A stretch of DNA of 28,999 nucleotides from a virus. Location: the IMG/VR virus record IMGVR_UViG_3300037132_000365, positions 1-28,999 of that record; one strand, given 5' to 3'. The notes under the pieces were generated by a model. It saw only the letters and a program-made list of their open reading frames with translations, ran no database searches and had not been told where the DNA came from. Position numbers and translations under genes: made by a program. Shown piece after piece: positions 14,946 to 21,501 of the stretch. Numbering within the stretch: the stretch's first letter is position 1; each line of letters begins with the position of its first letter.

Positions 14946-17297
14946 TTATAATTTATTGTGCAAATTGTCCCTAAAAAACTTAATAATGGAGAACGCACTT
15001 GTTTGATGAGTAAGTTCTGCCATTTTTTCAAAGTCAGGAACACCTTTTGAAATAATTGGTGCAATTAAAATTGTTTTTTTAATTCGAGCTTTGCCAAATT
15101 TACGAGCATAAACATATCTCCATCTCTCGCGACTTAATAAGTAAGCTAAATAATAGAAAGCATCAGTTGGAATTTTAAACTCTTTTTTAGGTGTCAATAT
15201 TGCAACTTTATAAAAAGCATAAAAAGGAAATTCTTGGACAAAACTTGAGCAGACACTTCCATCCGTTGCTACCGTTATGGCGGGAGCGTTATATATATTA
15301 CTTGAGGCTTTCCAGTTGGTTACCCCATTCATAAATTCACTGGTAGTTACAATTGGGAAATTACCATCTTCCAAATCTTCAATTTCCTCTTTCCCACCTA
15401 ACTTAACATTGAAATATTCCGAAATATCAATTTCACCTAATTTTATTCCGTCAAGAGAAACCTGAGTATTATCTGTGAACAATGCTGAATTAAGTTTAAG
15501 TGATTTTATGATTGAAATTTTATCGCCAAGAATTTTATTACCGCATGCAATATAGAACGAGGCTTGTTTACGAACACTTATCTCAAAACCTTGAACAAAT
15601 TCAAAATCTGAGTGTTTTGCATTTGCAATATAATTTTCTGGAGCCCATTCTTCTGAATCTTTATCAATAATAGGAAATGCTGTTAATTCTGGAATTGCTT
15701 TTTTAGATTCAAAGGCTTCTAATATTGTGGGAATCTGATTGCCCTCTCTTTCTACTCTATTGTTCTTTTTAAGTTTATGACCATCATTAAATATCCTTGC
15801 CATAAAAACTTTTTTATTATTATGAGGCAACCCTTTCTGGATCATTAGTATAGCTGTATTGTATGTTGCGTAAGGTTGAAAGACGTCGGCAGGCAAGGTC
15901 GCTACAAAATATAAAGTATTATTTTTAAGTATATTTTGATGCCATAAACTTGTATTTACAAGTAATGAGTATGGCACAATTGCGGCAAGAATACCTCTTT
16001 TTTTAATGCTACTTAAAGCTCTGTCAAGAAAATCTGTAGTAGGTGTATCTGTTTTCTTTTTGTGAGGGAAAGGCGGATTCATTAAAACAAAATCAACCTC
16101 TTCATTAGGATATTTTAAATTTACAAAACAATTGTCTTTTATTACGCCGCTTTTCCCATCTCCTCTTAGTATCATGTTTGTAATACATAATGCTGCTGTA
16201 GATGGTTCGGATTCAATTCCGAATAAATTATCCTTAATAATCTGTATAGCTTCGTCATAAGGTCTTTTACTTTTCTTCACCATCACATTTAATGCACCAA
16301 TTAAAAAACCTCCTGTACCACAAGCTGGGTCAAATACTTTATCTGAAGGAGCAATATTAAGAATCTCGCACATAAAAGCTATTACATGTCTTGGTGTAAA
16401 ATATTGTCCAATTGTATTGCCGCCCGTGAACCTAAAAAAAGTTTCGTATAATTGACCTAAATAATCGTGTTCTTGAATAAAAGAGTGGATATTTAATTTG
16501 GTAAGTATATCTACTATTTCCCAGGCTCTTTCAGCCAGGATACTATTCTCTGCATCTACGCTTAGACTATTTTGCAAATGTGGTTTACCAGCATTGCTTA
16601 AGGCTTGCTTAGAATTACCATTGATTTGAGTAAGGACAACGTCTTTATTGACAGACACATCCCCCAACCATAGTGCTAACATGAAGGTAGCTATATAAGT
16701 CGGACGATATTCGTCCTTTATTTTACATTCTCTTAAAATTTCATTCAGTCTATTTGCTTGTTGTGCCAACACACTTGCACTTGGTTTTTCGGGGTGAACT
16801 TCTGTTAGTTTTTTTGATGCCAGTATTTTTTCAGTTTGAACGGGTGAGGGTATCCAATCAATTGGTTCTCCATTTAATGTCAGCTCGATCCATTTATTTT
16901 TTATTTTTCTTTTTACTGATACTGCGCAGACCTCTTTTTCTCCACCGGCAACTCCAACGGTAATAACGTCATGCCCTTGTTCGATACATGCTTCTCCATA
17001 ATGGATTGCATCTGCAATAGCTTCTTTGATTTGCGATGCAGATTTTTTAGTCTCTACAATTAAAATTGGTTTTTGACCAAGAGAAGAATTTACCAGTAAA
17101 AAATCAGGGTAACCATCTCCCTTTTTTTTAGTTTTAGATTTTCCCTTAAATATTACTTGAAGGTGTTCATAATTTTTATATTCATTTTCTTCTAAACATT
17201 GACCACTTTTGTATAAAGTATCTATATTCCATCCTCTAAATGTGAGTAAATCCTTAGCCACCTGTCTCGCCCTTTGCTCAGTTAATTTCCTTGCCAT
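14946..17297 (-). CDS. Single-chain restriction-modification enzyme, type IIG-like (nuclease, N6-methylase and specificity domain)
   Basis: A 783-aa protein with three parts. Residues 1-130 resemble the type I R-subunit N-terminal nuclease, with a PD-(D/E)xK site: GYPDFLL (Asp 65) and IVETKK (Glu 82, Lys 84). Residues of about 180-470 are an HsdM-like N6-adenine methylase: FTPRHVIAFM, then DPACGTGGFL (323-332) for SAM binding and NPPF (407-410) for catalysis. From about 600 a single HsdS-like target-recognition domain appears (LGGKEEIEDLEDGNFPIVTTSEF, NAPAITVATDGS). One polypeptide could thus methylate and cut. GAGGAAC precedes the ATG at 17297. Promoter, palindrome and terminator make it a self-contained cassette, AT-rich relative to the phage core, so probably acquired defence cargo. 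Confidence 0.88.
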   Translation of the reverse strand: MARKLTEQRARQVAKDLLTFRGWNIDTLYKSGQCLEENEYKNYEHLQVIFKGKSKTKKKGDGYPDFLLVNSSLGQKPILIVETKKSASQIKEAIADAIHYGEACIEQGHDVITVGVAGGEKEVCAVSVKRKIKNKWIELTLNGEPIDWIPSPVQTEKILASKKLTEVHPEKPSASVLAQQANRLNEILRECKIKDEYRPTYIATFMLALWLGDVSVNKDVVLTQINGNSKQALSNAGKPHLQNSLSVDAENSILAERAWEIVDILTKLNIHSFIQEHDYLGQLYETFFRFTGGNTIGQYFTPRHVIAFMCEILNIAPSDKVFDPACGTGGFLIGALNVMVKKSKRPYDEAIQIIKDNLFGIESEPSTAALCITNMILRGDGKSGVIKDNCFVNLKYPNEEVDFVLMNPPFPHKKKTDTPTTDFLDRALSSIKKRGILAAIVPYSLLVNTSLWHQNILKNNTLYFVATLPADVFQPYATYNTAILMIQKGLPHNNKKVFMARIFNDGHKLKKNNRVEREGNQIPTILEAFESKKAIPELTAFPIIDKDSEEWAPENYIANAKHSDFEFVQGFEISVRKQASFYIACGNKILGDKISIIKSLKLNSALFTDNTQVSLDGIKLGEIDISEYFNVKLGGKEEIEDLEDGNFPIVTTSEFMNGVTNWKASSNIYNAPAITVATDGSVCSSFVQEFPFYAFYKVAILTPKKEFKIPTDAFYYLAYLLSRERWRYVYARKFGKARIKKTILIAPIISKGVPDFEKMAELTHQTSAFSIIKFFRDNLHNKL

Positions 17298-17346
17298 TTG
17301 TTCCTCGGTATCGTTTTAAGGTTTTTTTTGAATTGTAAATTAACTC

Positions 17347-17376
17347 ATATAATTTGAATAAAAAATTTTTATTCAA
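17347..17376 (-). promoter_or_regulatory. Promoter of the restriction-modification gene
   Basis: TTGAAT (17376-17371) and TTATAT (17352-17347) with an 18-bp spacer on the minus strand. The -35 and the spacer lie inside a perfect palindrome. Confidence 0.5.
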
Positions 17377-17378
17377 AT
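17352..17378. repeat. Perfect 13-bp inverted repeat (operator candidate)
   Basis: ATTTGAATAAAAA is followed by one base and its exact reverse complement TTTTTATTCAAAT. As DNA it overlaps the promoter of the enzyme gene and could be a repressor site that delays restriction. In RNA it would be only a weak A-U hairpin. Confidence 0.7.
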
Positions 17379-17424
17379 AAATAAACTAATCTCTGAGTTT
17401 ATTATAGCTCTGGGAAGAAATTTA

Positions 17425-17787
17425 TTATTCGACATTTTCCACTGTAACAACTCGACCCATTACGTCCAAATAGAATACTTGATTCATTAGTATTTTTTGG
17501 TTGAGTCCGTAAGCCGTCCAGTATTCATGCTGAACTTCATAATGCATGTACCAATTTGGAATATATTTAACTTTACTCCATCCTTCGCTCTCATAGCTTT
17601 TCCAGTCATGTAAATTATTTTTTAAATAATCCTGAACTTGGGTGACTGAGCCGTCTAGCCTGTTCTCAACAATGCCATTGGATTTTAGTAGACCGTCAAA
17701 AGAATGGTATTTAATGTAGTAACCTGCACCGAACCCAAAGAAGAATAATGAATAAACGAACACAATTAGACCCATAACCTTTTTCAT
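17425..17787 (-). CDS. Small membrane-anchored or exported protein
   Basis: A 120-aa protein. Residues 5-25 (MGLIVFVYSLFFFGFGAGYYI) form one hydrophobic helix, an uncleaved anchor or signal peptide. The rest (VQDYLKNNLHDWKSYESEGWSKV, then YEVQHEYWTAYG, then VFYLDVMGRVVTV) follows a pattern common in small exported proteins, where a helix with an L-H-D-x-x-S-Y-E motif precedes a small beta domain. No function is known. GGCGG lies before the ATG at 17787. It has its own promoter and may be expressed in the lysogen. The 127-bp gap to the enzyme gene holds that gene's promoter, so the two are not an operon. Confidence 0.65.
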   Translation of the reverse strand: MKKVMGLIVFVYSLFFFGFGAGYYIKYHSFDGLLKSNGIVENRLDGSVTQVQDYLKNNLHDWKSYESEGWSKVKYIPNWYMHYEVQHEYWTAYGLNQKILMNQVFYLDVMGRVVTVENVE

Positions 17788-17813
17788 GCCGCCGCCTTTC
17801 GATTATTGTTTGA

Positions 17814-17842
17814 AAAATAATTGAATTTTCAAATATATTCAA
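17814..17842 (-). promoter_or_regulatory. Promoter of the small exported protein gene
   Basis: TTGAAT (17842-17837), 17 bp, TATTTT (17819-17814). The interval contains inverted repeats of the TTGAA/TTCAA kind, similar in type to the palindrome before the restriction-modification gene. A plus-strand promoter overlaps it. Confidence 0.5.
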
Positions 17843-17941
17843 GAAGAAAAATAAAAATATGTGGAGTGTCTGGGGTTGCACTCCTAAACATTCCCTGCTT
17901 AAAAGCTCCACTCGTAGGGCGGGAAAGGAATCTCGATTGAG

Positions 17942-18008
17942 AAACACCGAGGGCAACTACCAGAGGCAATTACCCTGAGAGTAAGCCACCCGAGAGCGAC
18001 TTACCGAG
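17942..18008 (+). repeat. Degenerate tandem repeat, 14-15 nt units ending in GAG
   Basis: The units are at 17952-17965 (GGCAACTACCAGAG), 17966-17979 (GCAATTACCCTGAG), 17980-17994 (AGTAAGCCACCCGAG) and 17995-18008 (AGCGACTTACCGAG), with a partial unit at 17942-17951. The period is not a multiple of three, so this is not a protein repeat. It could be iterons for a DNA-binding protein or part of a structured RNA. Confidence 0.55.
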
Positions 18009-18186
18009 AAGGTGTTACAAATTTCAAGATTCCCCTTTTCTTTCGAGCGTTCTTTCGATTCCCATTTCGGTCGCTTTTCCCTTGTAGTAGAGCAGAATCA
18101 GAGAGTCCTTATAATTTAGACGAACTCCACGAGGGACAACATAGTGAAAGCTAACACCGTAAAGCTCCTTAAAAAAGTAAGGACAT

Positions 18187-18225
18187 AAAAAAGTCCGGCT
18201 CAAGGATTCCAACCTTAAACCGGAC
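18187..18225 (-). terminator. Strong terminator of the DUF488/DUF3846 operon
   Basis: GTCCGG...AAGG pairs with CCTT...CCGGAC, an imperfect 13-bp stem with a 7-nt loop, followed on the minus strand by TTTTTT. On the plus strand the same stem is followed by ATTTATT, so weak two-way action is possible. Confidence 0.85.
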
Positions 18226-18251
18226 ATTTATTCTACGGAGTTACAGAAATT

Positions 18252-18530
18252 TTATTGTATCAGATTATCGTCGCAGATTAGAACGTCTCCGACCAGAACC
18301 GTAGTTATGTTAGCACGAGAGCCCTGATAAAGAGCAGTGGCGTTATTATTAACTACTAAGTTTAACAGCTTGCCGTCCTCATTACAGACGAGCGACCTTC
18401 GTGGCGAGAGCATTGTAATCTCGATATAACCTCCAACGTATCTCTGCATTTCCTTAAGTGAGAATGCCTTGCCGTTTTCAGGCTCGACGTTTGTTATTTC
18501 TCCATTGGCTTTATACAGTTGTGAGGTCAT
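18252..18530 (-). CDS. DUF3846-like protein
   Basis: A 92-aa protein with the DUF3846 pattern: a short N-terminal strand region, FSLKEMQRYVGGYIEI (about 23-38), then a Cys-Asn-Glu-Asp-Gly-Lys segment where most members have NE.GK, followed by N-x-x-A and a final IVGD-like strand (VLVGDVLICD). The family is widespread on phages and mobile elements and its role is unknown. The ATG overlaps the TGA of the DUF488 gene (ATGA), so the two are translationally coupled. A strong terminator follows its stop. Confidence 0.8.
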   Translation of the reverse strand: MTSQLYKANGEITNVEPENGKAFSLKEMQRYVGGYIEITMLSPRRSLVCNEDGKLLNLVVNNNATALYQGSRANITTVLVGDVLICDDNLIQ

Positions 18531-19000
18531 ATTGACTCACCAAATAAATTGAGAGGCTGAGGAGTATAAGAGTCATGCTCAGGCTTCCAGCCAAAGGCTT
18601 TGATCACCCCTTTATTGTCAGGGTAGCCAAACTCATTTATTCTAACATTTCCCTTGAGGTTTTCCATAAGCCAGCGAGCCAAATAATGACGGTGGCAGTC
18701 GTCTGTTACTTTTTCATAACAGCATAGGGCTATATCTTTTCCCTCACTGGCGATCTCCCAAGTGGCTACGAGGTCATTAGCGTTAAGGTCATTGAGGATT
18801 GTTTTATATTCGGCATAGAAGCCCTCGACAGTGCCGCCGCATTTGCGAGCGTTAAGCATATTACCGGAAGGTGCCACTCGTTTATCAGAATAAACAGGAC
18901 TCCACCGAGGAGCAAAGCGGGCGATTCCGACTGGAAAGATATTATTTGTTGTTACCTTTTTGAGGTTGCCGAAATAGGAAGTATAAATTTTTATAGGCAT
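18527..19000 (-). CDS. DUF488 family protein
   Basis: A 157-aa protein matching DUF488: it starts with a KIYTSYFGNL strand, has ARFAPRW (27-33), a YAEYKTILNDL helix region, and an ALCCYEK segment followed by DDCHRHYLARWL. The Cys-Tyr-Glu and Cys-His-Arg pieces are the family's hallmark and look intact, so a conserved active or metal site is plausible. The biochemical role is not established. It is the first gene of a two-gene operon behind a variant of the phage promoter cassette. ACGGAC stands where the other copies have the ACGGAG ribosome-binding site, so initiation may be weaker. Confidence 0.82.
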   Translation of the reverse strand: MPIKIYTSYFGNLKKVTTNNIFPVGIARFAPRWSPVYSDKRVAPSGNMLNARKCGGTVEGFYAEYKTILNDLNANDLVATWEIASEGKDIALCCYEKVTDDCHRHYLARWLMENLKGNVRINEFGYPDNKGVIKAFGWKPEHDSYTPQPLNLFGESI

Positions 19001-19046
19001 TTTGTGTCCGTTGTATTTAGTTAAAGTTTATTTTACTGTCAGACTT

Positions 19047-19075
19047 AATATAATCCCTGCTTGACAGTTAAGCAA
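19047..19075 (-). promoter_or_regulatory. Phage promoter cassette, copy 5 (divergent)
   Basis: TTGCTT (19075-19070), 17 bp, TATATT (19052-19047). Here the second half-site TGTCAAG is canonical and the first is CTTGCTT. The leader keeps ACTTTAAC and ACAACGGA. The better -10 and poorer -35 suggest different strength or control. Confidence 0.7.
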
Positions 19076-19083
19076 GGAAATAA

Positions 19084-19500
19084 TTATAATATATCATAGT
19101 TTTTTACGCATTCCAGAACTGCCTCAAGCGATATTGAAGGGTAAATATCATATTTAAGATTTCCGTTGTAAGTGTCCACGCTGGTAAGCATAAAGACAGA
19201 CTCGTCAGACGAGTAGTTTACTTCGGGCTGCATTCCTTCGTCAATAGCTTTCAGATATTCCTCGTGGATAGAGTCAGGGTGTATATATTCAACCCCGAAA
19301 CCGACCAGCCCCATAAACTCGTCGAGGTTTTCATTATCCAGTGAGCTCATATCCGCTCTGATCGCTAAGCCCAATTTTTCAGAATATAAGAGCTGATATT
19401 CAAAAAGTGATACTGAGCGGTTGCAGTCAGCACCCTGAAAACCGCACTCAGCCAAGACGCTTTCCTGTTCTTCGGTTAATTGTGGTGTTAGCATTAACAT
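19084..19500 (-). CDS. Acidic hypothetical protein
   Basis: About 138 aa and strongly acidic (pI clearly low from the D/E count). ATGs lie at 19500 and 19494; AGGTG shortly before 19500 supports the first, while the second gives the TAATG overlap common in this phage. The frame continues upstream into the zinc-finger gene but that extension is not needed. Pieces such as LTEEQESVLAECGFQGADCNRS and YDIYPSISLEAVLECVKNYDIL are predicted helical; no family is recognised. Small acidic phage proteins sometimes act as inhibitors of host DNA-binding enzymes, but here that is speculation. Confidence 0.6.
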   Translation of the reverse strand: MLMLTPQLTEEQESVLAECGFQGADCNRSVSLFEYQLLYSEKLGLAIRADMSSLDNENLDEFMGLVGFGVEYIHPDSIHEEYLKAIDEGMQPEVNYSSDESVFMLTSVDTYNGNLKYDIYPSISLEAVLECVKNYDIL

Positions 19501-19733
19501 TTTACACCTGTACCCTCGCATTTAACGCACTGGTATTCTATACCATCGTCTTGAAAAGGATTAGTATTGTAACCGTCACCCTCGCATAAGTCGCATATAT
19601 CCTCGAGCAAGGATTTTAGTTCTGTGATCTCGTCGATAAGTTCTAATTGAGTAGCTCTGTCAGAAGTTTTGGCTAAAAGCATTTCGAGAATGTCGATCTC
19701 TCCCTGCCGTTGTTCTGTTTTTGTTAAGGTCAT
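19494..19733 (-). CDS. Small protein with a DnaJ-type zinc finger
   Basis: A 79-aa protein. The N-terminal 45 residues form an amphipathic helix or coiled coil (LTKTEQRQGEIDILEMLL, then ELIDEITELKSLLEDI). The C-terminus carries CDLCEGDG and CVKCEGTG, two CxxCxGxG motifs spaced as in the DnaJ Cys-rich domain and in small phage and plasmid zinc-finger proteins. It should bind one zinc ion. There is no J domain, so it is not a full chaperone; protein-protein or nucleic-acid contact is likelier. GGAG precedes the ATG, which is reached from a phage-type promoter about 45 nt upstream, and the acidic protein gene overlaps its end. Confidence 0.75.
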   Translation of the reverse strand: MTLTKTEQRQGEIDILEMLLAKTSDRATQLELIDEITELKSLLEDICDLCEGDGYNTNPFQDDGIEYQCVKCEGTGVKC

Positions 19734-19775
19734 TTCGTTCTCCGTTAAGTGTTAAAGTGTTTTACTGTCTCTGTT

Positions 19776-19804
19776 AATCTATAATATGCTATACAGATTG
19801 TCAA
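19776..19804 (-). promoter_or_regulatory. Phage promoter cassette, copy 6
   Basis: TTGACA (19804-19799), 17 bp, TAGATT (19781-19776), with the TGTATAG half-site and the leader AACAGAGACA, CTTTAACA, AACGGAG. It starts just after the early operon's terminator. Confidence 0.8.
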
Positions 19805-19828
19805 GTAAGCCATAGAATATATTAAAAT

Positions 19829-19858
19829 AAAAATACCCTCCCGATTACTCTGAGAGGG
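19829..19858 (-). terminator. Terminator of the early operon
   Basis: CCCTC and GAGGG form the stem on the minus strand, followed by TATTTTTATTTT. It lies just past the 70-aa gene that ends the early operon. Confidence 0.75.
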
Positions 19859-19867
19859 CTCGAAACA

Positions 19868-20080
19868 CTACTCGTCTTTTTGCAGTGTTAACATATCCTC
19901 CTTAAACCAACCTCCAATGAGGTCATAATTCCTATGGTGAACCGGCTGAGTAAATTTTACTTTAACCGGAAAGGGCTCTTTGGAATTTATTTCAGTAACC
20001 ACACCCGAGCGTTCCCATAATGCTTTAACAAGTCCCTTGTGAATTTTGGTTTTTACTTTGTCGCCTTTTTTGAATATCAT
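19868..20080 (-). CDS. Small SH3-like/KOW-type protein
   Basis: A 70-aa, beta-rich protein: FKKGDKVKTKI, SGVVTEI and PVKVKFT suggest a small SH3-like barrel, and the final GGWFKEDMLTL is typical of small phage barrel proteins that bind nucleic acid or protein. Function unknown. The ATG overlaps the TGA of the preceding gene (ATGA). It is the last gene of the early operon. Confidence 0.6.
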   Translation of the reverse strand: MIFKKGDKVKTKIHKGLVKALWERSGVVTEINSKEPFPVKVKFTQPVHHRNYDLIGGWFKEDMLTLQKDE

Positions 20081-20331
20081 TTTACTACCATTTCCTTTTT
20101 ATATTTTTTCTGCAAGTCATAAACGATTGTCTGGATATGCTTCTCGCTTAAGAAGTATTTCTCAGCCAGTAAGTAGCGGGCTTTCTCAGTGGGAGTATTC
20201 TCTTGTTGTGTTAGCTTACGATAATCCTGTCTAATATGATAGTCCCTGACAGCTATATCATTAATTAAATTATGTTTAGTAAGGACGTCCAGAATTTCTC
20301 CGGCGACTTCGATCATTTTTTCACTGAGCAT
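20077..20331 (-). CDS. Small helical protein, possibly HTH
   Basis: An 84-aa, almost all-helical protein. ARYLLAEKYFLSEKHIQTIVYDL (about 52-74) could be a helix-turn-helix, as in sigma-like or replication regulators, but the turn is not diagnostic. GAGGAGG stands 5 nt before the ATG at 20331, the strongest ribosome-binding site in this region, so it is probably made in quantity. It overlaps the NinG-like gene by 11 nt and the next gene by 4 nt. Confidence 0.6.
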   Translation of the reverse strand: MLSEKMIEVAGEILDVLTKHNLINDIAVRDYHIRQDYRKLTQQENTPTEKARYLLAEKYFLSEKHIQTIVYDLQKKYKKEMVVK

Positions 20332-20836
20332 TTTTCCTCCTCAAGTTGTTAAGTATATTGGTTAGCAGTTTTTTCTTTTCCGTAAGGTCAACTGCTACCG
20401 ACGTACTCCTCTTGAGTATTAGTCTCTGCCAGCGTTCCTGTCCTATATAATTTATTATCTTGTCTGAGTATTCCCTGCTAATTACAGGGTCGTTTGAATG
20501 CACTCCGTTTGTATGCTCTTTGAAAGCAGTGAGCACTATTCCATTATCCAGATCGTACCTCAAGTTATAGTTTGGCTTGTGTACGATATGGTGACTTGAG
20601 AGTCCAATCAGATTGCCGCTTTTGCCTGAAATTTCTCCAGGAGTTCCGCTCAACTCTGACTTGTATCCAACTTTTTCTTTAATAATAAGAGACCAAAGCT
20701 CGTCACATTCTTTTTTCAGTTTTTTACCGTTTGGTTTTAGTGCGGTTATCTTTCTCGTTTTTCCTTTGAGTCTGTCCTCCTTTCTCAGTATATGTGGAAA
20801 TAAGTTCTTTTTAATTTTGAGAGAACGTGCTAACAT
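20321..20836 (-). CDS. NinG/Rap-like HNH protein lacking the zinc cysteines
   Basis: About 171 aa. The central part (LSSHHIVHKPNYNLRYDLDNGIVLTAFKEH, about 80-109, as parts) matches the HNH-type core of lambda NinG (Rap), a recombination factor: the HH pair, N-x-R-x-D-x-x-N and the later His are kept. The Cys pairs that hold zinc in NinG and most HNH proteins are absent, as is the CxxC before them (YKSELSG). Either zinc is not needed or nuclease activity is lost. The basic N-terminus suits DNA binding. The ATG at 20836 is chosen over a TTG three bases upstream because it makes the TGATG overlap with the mini-ORF. Confidence 0.65.
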   Translation of the reverse strand: MLARSLKIKKNLFPHILRKEDRLKGKTRKITALKPNGKKLKKECDELWSLIIKEKVGYKSELSGTPGEISGKSGNLIGLSSHHIVHKPNYNLRYDLDNGIVLTAFKEHTNGVHSNDPVISREYSDKIINYIGQERWQRLILKRSTSVAVDLTEKKKLLTNILNNLRRKNAQ

Positions 20837-20904
20837 CAAAAACCCCCGCTTGCTTCGTGATGTGCGGCGTTAATTATACTCTGCGTCATATTATAGTCAG
20901 ACAT
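20836..20904 (-). CDS. Mini-ORF of 22 codons in the early operon
   Basis: ATG at 20904 to TGA at 20838-20836 encodes 22 residues (MSDYNMTQ... ending SGGF). GGAGGGAA directly precedes its ATG, it overlaps the upstream 58-aa gene by 8 nt, and its TGA overlaps the ATG of the NinG-like gene. The downstream gene has only a poor ribosome-binding site of its own, so this ORF may serve as a leader that couples translation, or encode a real microprotein. Confidence 0.5.
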   Translation of the reverse strand: MSDYNMTQSIINAAHHEASGGF

Positions 20905-21073
20905 TTCCCTCCTGCTTTATTTGTTTAATAATATATTTATCAGTCCTCTGAAAGTCATTCAACTGTTTTGCAAGGTCTCCGGCTTTCCAAGCTGTTAACT
21001 TCGGAGGAGTGGTTTTCACCACTGCTCCTGTTTGCTTGTTAATTATGTTGTACTTATCGTCATTTGAGCTCAT
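20897..21073 (-). CDS. Small hypothetical protein (58 aa)
   Basis: ATG at 21073, TGA at 20899-20897. The start overlaps the upstream stop (ATGA) and GAGAGG lies 8 nt ahead. The protein is basic, with a short N-terminal strand region (KYNIINKQTGAVVKTTPPKL) and a C-terminal helix (AWKAGDLAKQLNDF, then YIIKQIKQEG). No family is recognised. Its place in an unbroken chain of overlapping genes argues that it is real. Confidence 0.6.
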   Translation of the reverse strand: MSSNDDKYNIINKQTGAVVKTTPPKLTAWKAGDLAKQLNDFQRTDKYIIKQIKQEGNV

Positions 21074-21459
21074 ACTGAATGCCTCTCAAGGTGTCTCTCT
21101 ATGCCGTCCAATAACAGAAGATCATTAACTGTCAGAGTTTCTGTATTTCCTTTGAGTGCCGTATATGCTGCTGTTAGCAGTGCGTGAGAGCTGTCGAGAT
21201 TGAGTTCTATATCCTTAAAGTGAGTATTCAGCATTTTGTCACGCTGGTCGTTAATCCACTTGTGAATAGCTCTGATTTTTAGGTCTGTGTGAAATAAAGC
21301 AGTCTTGGCTTTTTTTCTCCATATCATATAATCGCCTGTTTCTATTTTTTGCATATTAGAGTCAAGTCGGCAAGGGTCGCCGAGCTGCATTTCCATTTTG
21401 AGGCGGGCTTCTGTTAAAATTTCTATTTCGTCCTGAGCTGCTTTAATTGAACCGAACAT
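21070..21459 (-). CDS. Hypothetical helical protein
   Basis: A 129-aa protein, predicted helical throughout. The N-terminal 25 residues (SIKAAQDEIEILTEARLKMEMQL) look like a coiled coil, and the middle (YMIWRKKAKTALFHTDLKIRAIHKWINDQ) is basic and amphipathic. There is no motif for an enzyme and no membrane segment. AGGAG stands about 10 nt before the ATG. It lies between SSB and the 58-aa gene in the replication part of the early operon, so a role around replication is possible but not shown. Confidence 0.6.
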   Translation of the reverse strand: MFGSIKAAQDEIEILTEARLKMEMQLGDPCRLDSNMQKIETGDYMIWRKKAKTALFHTDLKIRAIHKWINDQRDKMLNTHFKDIELNLDSSHALLTAAYTALKGNTETLTVNDLLLLDGIERHLERHSV

Positions 21460-21501
21460 ATGTACTGGTCTCCTGTTGTAAAATTTGTGTTAAGGTGTTT
21501 G

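Larger units (their letters stand above)
17846..18226 (+). ncRNA. Candidate structured RNA of about 380 nt
   Basis: No convincing gene fills 17788-18251. On the plus strand TTGAAA (17810-17815), 18 bp, TATATT (17834-17839) would start a transcript near 17846. The first bases can form two mutually exclusive hairpins: GGAGTG (17863-17868) with CACTCC (17879-17884), or GTGGAG (17861-17866) with CTCCAC (17906-17911). AACACC (17943-17948) pairs with GGTGTT (18011-18016), enclosing four 14-15-nt repeats and a GTAAG/CTTAC hairpin. A two-way terminator-like stem at 18193-18225 could end it. No known RNA family is recognised, and a decayed gene is an alternative. Confidence 0.35.

Noticed and set aside
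18024-18227. Minus-strand 67-codon frame with protein-like composition
   Set aside because: Its ATG touches the base of the 18187-18225 terminator, so the first codons are the hairpin. No later start has a ribosome site. It could be a gene remnant, but it is not called as a gene.
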